From assembly GCF_937876455.1 (NCBI RefSeq), contig NZ_CALFIG010000254.1:1-64000 (forward strand): a stretch of 64,000 bases of DNA, written 5' to 3'. Of the stretch, positions 18,738 through 25,613 are shown one piece after another. The notes beneath the pieces were generated by a model. The model made no database searches, was not told the origin of the DNA, and was given only the letters and a program-made list of their open reading frames with translations. Every line of letters starts with the position of its first letter. Position 1 is the first letter of the stretch. The stretch comes from an uncultured Flavobacterium sp. Lineage in GTDB: Bacteria > Bacteroidota > Bacteroidia > Flavobacteriales > Flavobacteriaceae. The position numbers and the translations under genes were made by a program.

Positions 18738-19106
18738 ATGAAAAAAAATAAAATTTTTTACATCTCAATAATATTAGTTTTTGTTTGTTTTTGCATTTAT
18801 TATTTTGAACCAATGCATAAGCCTGTTGAAACGTTAGATGAATTGATAGGTAAAAATTTGGATTTTGTAAATAATAAATATTTTAAATCTGAAGCAGATG
18901 AGACAATTAAAATCAACATAAATAATAACTTGAATGAATTTCAAGGAGGAATATTAAATAAAAAATCAATATTAACAGATAGTATAGTCTATCAATATAC
19001 CTGGAAATTTTTCACACACAAAAAAACAATTTGGGTTGGAAAAACAATTGAAAATAAATACCAAATAATTGATGCAATTAGATATAAAAACAATGTGAAA
19101 TTTTAA
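18738..19106 (+). CDS. Hypothetical single-pass membrane protein
   Basis: This 122-residue protein is not recognised. One hydrophobic segment at residues 7-21 (FYISIILVFVCFCIYYF) anchors it, and the rest is a polar, lysine- and asparagine-rich domain predicted to lie outside the membrane. It sits between the monooxygenase fusion and the CoA ligase within the operon, with 27 and 15 bp gaps made of AT-rich repeats (AATTACGAATT-like). It has no evident enzymatic motif. It may be an unrelated insertion, since both flanks carry the same repeat type. Confidence 0.7.
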   Translation: MKKNKIFYISIILVFVCFCIYYFEPMHKPVETLDELIGKNLDFVNNKYFKSEADETIKININNNLNEFQGGILNKKSILTDSIVYQYTWKFFTHKKTIWVGKTIENKYQIIDAIRYKNNVKF

Positions 19107-19121
19107 AATTCGTAATTAACT

Positions 19122-20702
19122 ATGAAAGATAATTTCGCTCATAAAAGTTTACCAGCTCTGGAATTACAACCCAAATACACCTTTTTGGATTTACCACAAT
19201 TCCAACAACCTGAACTATTGAATTGTGTCGATAAATTACTAGATAATCACATCAAAGAAGGTCGAGGAAATACCATTTGTATTCGAACCTTTGAAGAAAC
19301 CTGGACATATCAGGATTTGTTTGAAAAAGCCAATCAAATGGCACATGTTTTAGTCGAAGATTTAGGGCTAGAATCAGGAAATCGCGTATTGCTGCGTTCG
19401 GCGAATAACCCAATGATGGTAGCGTGTTGGTTTGCCGTTTTAAAAGCTGGCGGAATTGTAGTAGCTACTATGCCTTTGCTTCGTTCTAAAGAATTGACTA
19501 CAATTATTGATTGTGCTGAAATTTCACATGTATTGTGCGATAAGGAATTGGAAGAAGAAATACATTTAGTAAAATCGGATTTTTTTAAACAAACCTGTTT
19601 TTATGGAAATAGTCAATTGGAAAAATTAATGGCTACAAAATCAAAAGTATTTGAAAATTATCCTTCAAAATCTGAGGATGTGGCTCTTATTGGATTTACT
19701 TCAGGCACTACAGGTTTGCCAAAAATGACAGCACATTATCACAAAGATATTTTGAATATTTGTGAAGCATTTCCAAACTATTCGTTGCAACCTACTTCAA
19801 ATGATATTTTTACAGGAAGTCCGCCCATTGGTTTTACTTTTGGTTTAGGAGGTTTGGTGTTGTTCCCCATGTATTTCGGAGCTTCCACTTTTTTAATCGA
19901 AAAACCAAGTCCAGATGTGTTGTTGAAAGCCATTCAAGAGTATAAAATCACGATTTGTTTTACCGCTCCAACCGCTTGGCGAATGATTACCACTAAAATT
20001 CAAGAGTACGATATTTCGAGTTTACGAAAATGTGTATCTGCAGGTGAAACATTACCGTTAAAAGTTTGGCAAGATTGGTATGATGCCACAGGACTAAAAA
20101 TTATTGATGGAATTGGCGCTACCGAAATGCTACATATTTTTATTTCGTCTAATGAAGAAAACATGAAACCCGGCGCTACAGGTAAAGCCATCACAGGTTA
20201 TGAAGCTAAAATTATTGACCAACAAGGTAATGAAGTACCAAAAAATGAAGCTGGAAGACTAGCCGTTCGAGGAATTACAGGTTGTAAATACCTAAACCGA
20301 GAGGAAAAACAACGCGAATATGTCGAAAATGGATGGAATATTACAGGCGATATTTTCCGTCAAGATGACGAAGGGTATTTTCATTTTGTTGCTCGTGGCG
20401 ATGATATGATTATTTCTTCTGGTTATAATATTGCGGCAATTGAAGTAGAATCCGTACTTTTAACTCATGAAAATATTTTAGAATGTGCCGTTGTGGGTTT
20501 ACCCGATGAAGAAAGAGGCATGTTGGTTTGTGCATATATTGTTTTAAAAGAACAAGCAACGGCAGATGAAGCCTTAAAAATTCAGATTCAAAATTGGTTT
20601 AAAAACTCGGCAGCACCTTATAAATATCCAAGAGTAATTCATTTTGTGGATTGTTTGCCAAAAACAGAAACGGGTAAAATACAACGATTTAAGCTGAAGT
20701 GA
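19122..20702 (+). CDS. Aryl-CoA ligase (benzoate / 2-aminobenzoate-CoA ligase family)
   Basis: This 526-residue ANL-superfamily enzyme would activate an aromatic acid with ATP and CoA. The AMP-binding motif GFTSGTTGLPKMTAHYHKD lies near residue 192. SAGETLP, DGIGATEMLHIFIS, GWNITGDIF, RGDDMIISSGYNI and the C-terminal KTETGKIQR lysine motif all match benzoate- and 2-aminobenzoate-CoA ligases better than fatty-acid ligases. In context it makes the CoA ester used by the upstream monooxygenase, from salicylate or anthranilate. The thioesterase gene follows 81 bp later. The family call is strong and the substrate is inferred. Confidence 0.88.
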   Translation: MKDNFAHKSLPALELQPKYTFLDLPQFQQPELLNCVDKLLDNHIKEGRGNTICIRTFEETWTYQDLFEKANQMAHVLVEDLGLESGNRVLLRSANNPMMVACWFAVLKAGGIVVATMPLLRSKELTTIIDCAEISHVLCDKELEEEIHLVKSDFFKQTCFYGNSQLEKLMATKSKVFENYPSKSEDVALIGFTSGTTGLPKMTAHYHKDILNICEAFPNYSLQPTSNDIFTGSPPIGFTFGLGGLVLFPMYFGASTFLIEKPSPDVLLKAIQEYKITICFTAPTAWRMITTKIQEYDISSLRKCVSAGETLPLKVWQDWYDATGLKIIDGIGATEMLHIFISSNEENMKPGATGKAITGYEAKIIDQQGNEVPKNEAGRLAVRGITGCKYLNREEKQREYVENGWNITGDIFRQDDEGYFHFVARGDDMIISSGYNIAAIEVESVLLTHENILECAVVGLPDEERGMLVCAYIVLKEQATADEALKIQIQNWFKNSAAPYKYPRVIHFVDCLPKTETGKIQRFKLK

Positions 20703-20735
20703 TTCGTAAATAGTAATTAGAATAAAACATAATCT

Positions 20736-20763
20736 TGTCATTCCGACGTAAGGAGGAATCACA
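20736..20763. repeat. Intergenic imperfect palindrome
   Basis: TGTCATTCC (20736-20744) and GGAATCACA (20755-20763) pair in 8 of 9 positions around GACGTAAGGA. It lies between the CoA ligase and thioesterase genes. It looks like one copy of a dispersed repeat; I recall similar ATTCCGACG...AGGAGGAAT strings in Bacteroidota intergenic DNA, but have not checked. Confidence 0.55.
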
Positions 20764-20783
20764 TAATTTAGAAAACAAACAAA

Positions 20784-21203
20784 ATGAGTGAATTTATAAA
20801 ACAAGAAAAAGTACGTTTCCAACATGTAGATTACGCCGGAATCGTTTTTTATCCACGATTTTTAGAAATGCTAAATTGTTTAGTAGAAGATTGGTTTGAA
20901 GAAGCGTTAGACCGACCTTTTTCAAAAATGCACGAAACTAATGGAATCCCAACAGTTGATTTAAAAATTCAATTCAAAAATGCTGCACGCTTGGGCGAAA
21001 TCTTAACCAAAAAGCTATGGGTAAAAGAACTAAAAAACTCCTCTATTATTTGTGGATTTGAGTTTGAAAACGAAAGTAATAATTTAGTTTTAGAAGGCGA
21101 AGTTACCTTAGTAAATGTAGCTTTCAACCCAGAAAGAAACGGCATCAAAGCCGAACCTTTTAATGAGGAAATGAAGAATAAAATAAAAAATTATAAATAT
21201 TAA
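20784..21203 (+). CDS. Hotdog-fold acyl-CoA thioesterase (4-hydroxybenzoyl-CoA thioesterase type)
   Basis: This 139-residue protein has the 4-HBT signature FQHVDYAGIVFYPRFLEML. D16 is the catalytic aspartate position of this thioesterase class. The rest shows the usual hotdog pattern (VDLKIQFKNAARLGEIL, GEVTLVNVAF). In the operon it would release the 5-hydroxylated aromatic acid (gentisate or 5-hydroxyanthranilate) from CoA so that the ring-cleaving cupin can act. This is the step that links the CoA-dependent hydroxylation to a non-CoA dioxygenase. Confidence 0.88.
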   Translation: MSEFIKQEKVRFQHVDYAGIVFYPRFLEMLNCLVEDWFEEALDRPFSKMHETNGIPTVDLKIQFKNAARLGEILTKKLWVKELKNSSIICGFEFENESNNLVLEGEVTLVNVAFNPERNGIKAEPFNEEMKNKIKNYKY

Positions 21204-21213
21204 ATTACTAAAT

Positions 21214-21576
21214 ATGAAAAGTATAGGGTTTACATTAATGTTGTTTTTTGCAATAAACTGTTTTGCTCAAAATTCAACATCACATTACAAAAAAGTATAT
21301 CAATTTGATGTTCATCATCAAGATTGGGCAAAAGTTAAAACAGTGGCTAATACATATGGGTTTATTGATAAATCTGGAAAAGAAGTTGTGCAAGCCATCT
21401 ATTATAAAATTTATGATTTTGAAATTCAAAAAGACGGTAAAAAATACGCAATGATTGAAAATGTTGCAGGAGCTTTTGGTTATATCGATGAAAACGGAAA
21501 AGAAATTGTTGAAGGGATTTATTGGAAGAAAGAAGAAGCGAATCAAAAATTAAATTATTATTTCACTTCAAAGTAA
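21214..21576 (+). CDS. Small secreted WG-repeat protein
   Basis: This 120-residue protein starts with a signal peptide (MKSIGFTLMLFFAINCFAQ) and holds two WG-type repeats: YGFIDKSGKEVV near residue 49 and FGYIDENGKEIV near residue 88. WG-repeat proteins are common in Bacteroidota, usually longer, and mostly of unknown function. It sits 10 bp after the thioesterase gene and 39 bp before the nitrilase gene. It has no obvious part in aromatic catabolism and may be a passenger. Confidence 0.75.
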   Translation: MKSIGFTLMLFFAINCFAQNSTSHYKKVYQFDVHHQDWAKVKTVANTYGFIDKSGKEVVQAIYYKIYDFEIQKDGKKYAMIENVAGAFGYIDENGKEIVEGIYWKKEEANQKLNYYFTSK

Positions 21577-21615
21577 ATTCATAATTCATAATTTTCAATT
21601 CGTAATTAAATAATT

Positions 21616-22599
21616 ATGACATTCAAAAAATTCAAAGCCGCTACTGTTCAAACCTCACCTGTATTTCTAAATGTAGAAAAAACAGTAGATAAAGCCATTT
21701 CTTTCATTAAAGAAGCAGCAAACAATCAGGTAAAATTAATTGCTTTTCCTGAAGTATTTATTTCTGGATATCCCTATTGGAATTGGATCATGACACCCGT
21801 TCAAGGCAGTAAATGGTATGAAACATTATATAAAAATTCGGTTGATGTAACAGGACCTGAAATCAAGAAATTATGTTTGGCTGCTAAAGAAAACGATATT
21901 CATATTGTTATAGGAATCAATGAAAGAGGTTCTAGCTATGGCGAAATTTACAATACCAATTTAATAATTGATAACAAAGGCGTTATCATCGGAAAACACA
22001 GAAAGTTAGTGCCTACTTGGGCCGAAAAACTGACGTGGACTTCTGGTGATGGTTCTTCGTTAAAAGTATATGATACCGAAATAGGGCCTATTGGAACCTT
22101 AGCGTGTGGCGAAAACACCAATACATTAGCACGGTTTACGTTACTTTCTCAGGGCGAATTGATTCATATTGCGAATTACATTTCACTTCCGGTTGCACCA
22201 CCAGATTATGATATGGCTGAAGCGATTAAAATTCGTGCGGCTGCACATTCTTTTGAAGGAAAATTATTTACGATTGTGTCGTGTTCCACGGTTTCTCAAG
22301 AAATCAAAGATGCTTTACGTGCAGATGTGCCAAATGTAGATGAATTATTAGACAGAAAAAGTTCAGCTTTCTCAAGTTTTATTGGTCCAAATGGCGCTGT
22401 CATCGGGCAACCTTTAATTGATGAAGAAGGAATAGTATATGCCGAAATTGATTTAGAAAAATGCATCCAACCGAAACAAATGCACGATATTTTAGGGCAT
22501 TATAACCGATTTGATATTTTCGATTTGAGAGTAAACACCGCTCCCACACGTAAAATCACGTTTATAGACAATCACGAAGAATTTAATAAAGATAAATAA
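21616..22599 (+). CDS. Nitrilase-superfamily C-N hydrolase
   Basis: This 327-residue protein carries the full catalytic set: E46 in AFPEVFISGYPYW, K130 in GKHRKLVPTWAEK and C164 in LACGENTNTLARFTLL. The CGENTN context is that of branch-1 nitrilases, which convert nitriles to acids and ammonia, rather than typical amidases. The gene is between the WG-repeat protein and the ring-cleavage dioxygenase in the same operon. It could release an aromatic acid from a nitrile, or act as an amidase on maleamate if the pathway starts from anthranilate. The sequence favours a nitrilase and the context favours a pathway amide, so the role stays open. Confidence 0.85.
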   Translation: MTFKKFKAATVQTSPVFLNVEKTVDKAISFIKEAANNQVKLIAFPEVFISGYPYWNWIMTPVQGSKWYETLYKNSVDVTGPEIKKLCLAAKENDIHIVIGINERGSSYGEIYNTNLIIDNKGVIIGKHRKLVPTWAEKLTWTSGDGSSLKVYDTEIGPIGTLACGENTNTLARFTLLSQGELIHIANYISLPVAPPDYDMAEAIKIRAAAHSFEGKLFTIVSCSTVSQEIKDALRADVPNVDELLDRKSSAFSSFIGPNGAVIGQPLIDEEGIVYAEIDLEKCIQPKQMHDILGHYNRFDIFDLRVNTAPTRKITFIDNHEEFNKDK

Positions 22600-22628
22600 T
22601 TGTTGACTGAGGCATTCGAAGTCAACAA
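22600..22628. repeat. Perfect 9-bp-arm palindrome between nitrilase and dioxygenase genes
   Basis: TTGTTGACT (22600-22608) and AGTCAACAA (22620-22628) pair perfectly around GAGGCATTCGA. Its inner part is nearly the same as the two units inside the monooxygenase-fusion gene. It has no T run, so it is a repeat or RNA-processing site more than a terminator. Confidence 0.7.
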
Positions 22629-22643
22629 TTTAAAATAAAAAGT

Positions 22644-23756
22644 ATGGAAACAAATAATTTTTCAGACGACCAATATGGAAGAGCACGAGTTCAAGATTCC
22701 GAAGAATTAAAAGCCTATTATAAAGAATTGGAAACGCTTGGTGCGGGTGCTTTATGGACTGTCGCTAATGATATTGAACCTTGGGAACCTCGTTCTTCAT
22801 CGATTCCTATGTTGTGGAAATACGATGATTTACGCGAATTAGTACTAAAATCATCCGAATTAGTAACGCCCGAACAAGCAGGTCGAAGAGTTGTTTATTT
22901 AGTAAACGACAAACGTAAAGATGTTTCGGCAGCAGTGGGTTGGTTGTACACCGGAATTCAAGTTACACGTCCGGGAGAGTTTACTTCGGCACACAGACAT
23001 CGTGCTTCAGCCTTGCGTTTTATTATGGAAGGCGAAAAAGGCTATACCGTTGTAGATGGAAATAAAATTATACTTGAAGTGAACGATTTTGTCATTACTC
23101 CAAATTCTACTTGGCATGAACATGGTGTAGAAGAAGGTGGAAAAACCTGTATTTGGCAAGATGGTTTAGATATTCCATTGGTAAATGCTTTGGAAGCGAA
23201 TGATTATGCGGTTTATGATGGCAAACAAGAATTGGTAAAACCATTAAATTTTTCACCTATTACCTATGGCTGCGCAGGATTAATCCCAGCAGATAATACG
23301 TGGGATAAACCGTATTCTCCGCTATTCAAATATTCTTGGAAAAATGTTTATCCAGCGTTATTAGAAGCTCAAAAAGTAAATGAAGTCAATCCGTATGACG
23401 GGATTTTCATGCAATATTCGAATCCGTTAACAGGCGGACATGTGATGCAAACGATGGGAGCTGCGATGCAATTGTTACCGGCTGGTTTCAAAGGGAAAGC
23501 TCACAAACATACAGGTTCGTTTGTGTACCAATGTGCGAAAGGAAAAGGATTTTCTATCATCAACGGACAACGTTTCGATTGGAAGGAAAGAGATATTTTC
23601 TGTGTTCCGAGTTGGGCTTGGCACGAACACCACAATTTATCCGAAACCGAAGATGCTTGTCTTTTTCAATTCAACGATTTACCAGTAATTGAGAGTTTAG
23701 GGCTTTTTCAATCAAGAGAATTAACAGAAAACAACGGACATCAGCCAATTCAATAA
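22644..23756 (+). CDS. Gentisate 1,2-dioxygenase-type ring-cleaving cupin
   Basis: This 370-residue bicupin matches gentisate 1,2-dioxygenase: SAHRHRASALRFIMEG supplies H117 and H119, and TWHEHG supplies the third iron ligand (H160 by alignment). The second cupin has MQYSNPLTGGHVMQT and WAWHEHHN. The enzyme would insert oxygen between C1 and C2 of gentisate to give maleylpyruvate. If the substrate were 5-hydroxyanthranilate, the same cleavage would leave an amide at C2. It follows the nitrilase gene and precedes the FAH hydrolase and maleate isomerase genes. The family is well supported; the exact substrate is less sure. Confidence 0.9.
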   Translation: METNNFSDDQYGRARVQDSEELKAYYKELETLGAGALWTVANDIEPWEPRSSSIPMLWKYDDLRELVLKSSELVTPEQAGRRVVYLVNDKRKDVSAAVGWLYTGIQVTRPGEFTSAHRHRASALRFIMEGEKGYTVVDGNKIILEVNDFVITPNSTWHEHGVEEGGKTCIWQDGLDIPLVNALEANDYAVYDGKQELVKPLNFSPITYGCAGLIPADNTWDKPYSPLFKYSWKNVYPALLEAQKVNEVNPYDGIFMQYSNPLTGGHVMQTMGAAMQLLPAGFKGKAHKHTGSFVYQCAKGKGFSIINGQRFDWKERDIFCVPSWAWHEHHNLSETEDACLFQFNDLPVIESLGLFQSRELTENNGHQPIQ

Positions 23757-23819
23757 CAATATAAAATTCAATAAAAAACGTTGCTACTTTGTAACTTAGC
23801 AACTTTGAAACATAATAAC

Positions 23820-24728
23820 ATGAAACTACTTACTTACAAAACAAAAGATACCGAGCCACGTTTAGGCTTCATTCATAATAATCAAGTCATTGATATGGAA
23901 GATTTTGGCGATATTTCTAATTTCCCACTACCAAACGACATGTTGGAATTAATTGATATGGGCTTTGAAATTATTCCAGAAATTTCAGAACTAATTGCGG
24001 AAACGCCAGAAAATTTCTTTGAAGAAATCGCTTATGAAATGAACGAGGTTACGATTTTAGCCCCAATCGAAAAACCAAGAAAAAACATCATTGGTATTGG
24101 GTTAAATTACACCGAACATGTTGCCGAAAGTGCTCGCACATTGGATACAACTGGAAAGTTGCCAACAAAACCAATTATCTTTTCAAAACCACCCACAACG
24201 GTTACTGCTACCAATACCGAAATCATTAAAAACACGAAGTTGACTTCACAATTGGATTGGGAATGTGAATTGGCGGTTGTTATTTCTAAAAAAGCAAAAT
24301 ATGTTGCCAAAGAAAACGCGATGGATTATGTGTTTGGTTACACCGTAATTAATGATATTTCTGCTCGCGATTGTCGTCGTGAAGGACAATGGATTGTGTC
24401 TAAAGGACAAGATACTTTTGCACCAATGGGACCTTATTTGGTTACAAAAGACGAAATCGAAAACCCACACAATTTGAATCTATCGTTAAAAGTAAACGGA
24501 GTTGAAAAACAAAATTCCAATACAAAATTCATGTTGTTTAACATCAATGATTTGATAGAAGATTTAAGCATCGTTTTTACTTTAGAAGCAGGAGACATTA
24601 TTGCAACAGGCACGCCGGCAGGTGTTGGCGCAGGAAGGAATCCACAAGAATGGATGCATAATGGTGATGTGGTAGAAGCTACAGTGGAAGGAATTGGAAC
24701 TATAACGAATACAGTTAAAGAGATATAA
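23820..24728 (+). CDS. FAH-family hydrolase, predicted maleylpyruvate (or analogue) hydrolase
   Basis: This 302-residue protein belongs to the fumarylacetoacetate hydrolase family. It shows IIGIGLNYTEHVAES, the metal-binding DWECELAVVISKKA, INDISARDCR, SKGQDTFAPMGP and ATGTPAGVGAG. The family cleaves C-C bonds in acylpyruvates. Here it would split the ring-cleavage product into pyruvate and a C4 acid. No maleylpyruvate isomerase is present, so it probably acts on the cis (maleyl) form. I chose the ATG at 23820; a TTG at 23781 is in frame but adds residues without homology. The maleate isomerase gene follows. Confidence 0.87.
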   Translation: MKLLTYKTKDTEPRLGFIHNNQVIDMEDFGDISNFPLPNDMLELIDMGFEIIPEISELIAETPENFFEEIAYEMNEVTILAPIEKPRKNIIGIGLNYTEHVAESARTLDTTGKLPTKPIIFSKPPTTVTATNTEIIKNTKLTSQLDWECELAVVISKKAKYVAKENAMDYVFGYTVINDISARDCRREGQWIVSKGQDTFAPMGPYLVTKDEIENPHNLNLSLKVNGVEKQNSNTKFMLFNINDLIEDLSIVFTLEAGDIIATGTPAGVGAGRNPQEWMHNGDVVEATVEGIGTITNTVKEI

Positions 24729-24737
24729 ATAAGTATT

Positions 24738-24771
24738 CAGTCGCAGTTTTCAGTGTTCATACTGCTGACTG
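24738..24771. repeat. Intergenic inverted repeat
   Basis: CAGTCGCAGT (24738-24747) and ACTGCTGACTG (24761-24771) form an imperfect hairpin with one unpaired base in the 67-bp gap before the maleate isomerase gene. The sequence is rich in further CAGT/ACTG copies. It has no terminator-like T run. Confidence 0.45.
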
Positions 24772-24795
24772 GGACTGGACTGTAAACTAATTAAT

Positions 24796-25542
24796 ATGAA
24801 ATACAAAATAGGCCAAATAGTTCCATCAAGTAACGTTACGATGGAAACCGAAATACCAGCCATTTTTCGTTCACGTGAAACCATTTTACCAGAACGCTTT
24901 ACCTTTCATAGCAGTAGAATGCGCATGAAAAAAGTAACCAAAGAAGAATTGGAAGCAATGGATGCAATGAGCTTAAAATGCGCACAAGAACTATCAGACG
25001 CACACGTTGATGTGATGGGTTATGCCTGTTTGGTAGCGATTATGAGTATGGGACGCGGGTATCATTGTGTGTCGGAAGTAAATTTACACCAAGAAACAGT
25101 GGCTAATGATTTTCCAACGCCAATTGTTACTTCTGCAGGCGCATTAATTAACGGATTAAAGGTTTTGGGAGCGAAACAAATTTCGATTATTACGCCGTAT
25201 ATGCGACCATTAACCGATATGGTAGTGGATTATATTGAAAATCAAGGCATCAAAGTAAAACAAAGTATCGCTTTAGAAATTCCAGATAATTTGGAAGTAG
25301 CGGCACAAAATCCAATGAATTTATTGGAAATCTACAAGCAATTGGATTTAACAGATGTTGATGTTTTAGTCGCTTCAGCTTGTGTGCAAATGCCATCGTT
25401 GGAAGCTATTGATTTAATTCAAGCAGAATGTGGTATTCCGGTAACTTCAGCCGCAGTTTGTACCACCTATGAAATGATGAAAAAATTAGGCATTGAACCC
25501 AAATCGGCTATTGGAGGCGAATTATTAAGCGGGAAATATTAA
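24796..25542 (+). CDS. Maleate cis-trans isomerase
   Basis: This 248-residue protein belongs to the Asp/Glu racemase superfamily. Two cysteines, C78 (GYACLVAIM) and C196 (ASACVQMP), are 118 residues apart, the same spacing as the catalytic pair of characterised maleate isomerases. IGQIVPSSNVTMETEIP and ERFTFHSSRMRM near the N-terminus are also typical. It converts maleate to fumarate, which enters the TCA cycle. Its place at the end of the operon indicates that the previous step yields maleate, so ring-cleavage product is hydrolysed without prior isomerisation to fumarylpyruvate. Confidence 0.88.
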   Translation: MKYKIGQIVPSSNVTMETEIPAIFRSRETILPERFTFHSSRMRMKKVTKEELEAMDAMSLKCAQELSDAHVDVMGYACLVAIMSMGRGYHCVSEVNLHQETVANDFPTPIVTSAGALINGLKVLGAKQISIITPYMRPLTDMVVDYIENQGIKVKQSIALEIPDNLEVAAQNPMNLLEIYKQLDLTDVDVLVASACVQMPSLEAIDLIQAECGIPVTSAAVCTTYEMMKKLGIEPKSAIGGELLSGKY

Positions 25543-25560
25543 TTCAATCAACATTATAAA

Positions 25561-25594
25561 AAAATGCGTTCTGATTATTTTCAGAACGCATTTT
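25561..25594. terminator. Bidirectional terminator after the catabolic operon
   Basis: AAAATGCGTTCTGA pairs with TCAGAACGCATTTT around a TTATTT loop. The A run before it (25558 on) and T run after it allow use on both strands. It separates the operon from the convergent TonB receptor gene ending at 25614. Confidence 0.88.
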
Positions 25595-25613
25595 GCATTT
25601 TATATAGAATAGT

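Noticed and set aside
21280..21546. Minus-strand frame opposite the WG-repeat gene
   Set aside because: The plus-strand product has a signal peptide and two WG repeats, whereas the minus frame is Phe-rich and lacks any feature.
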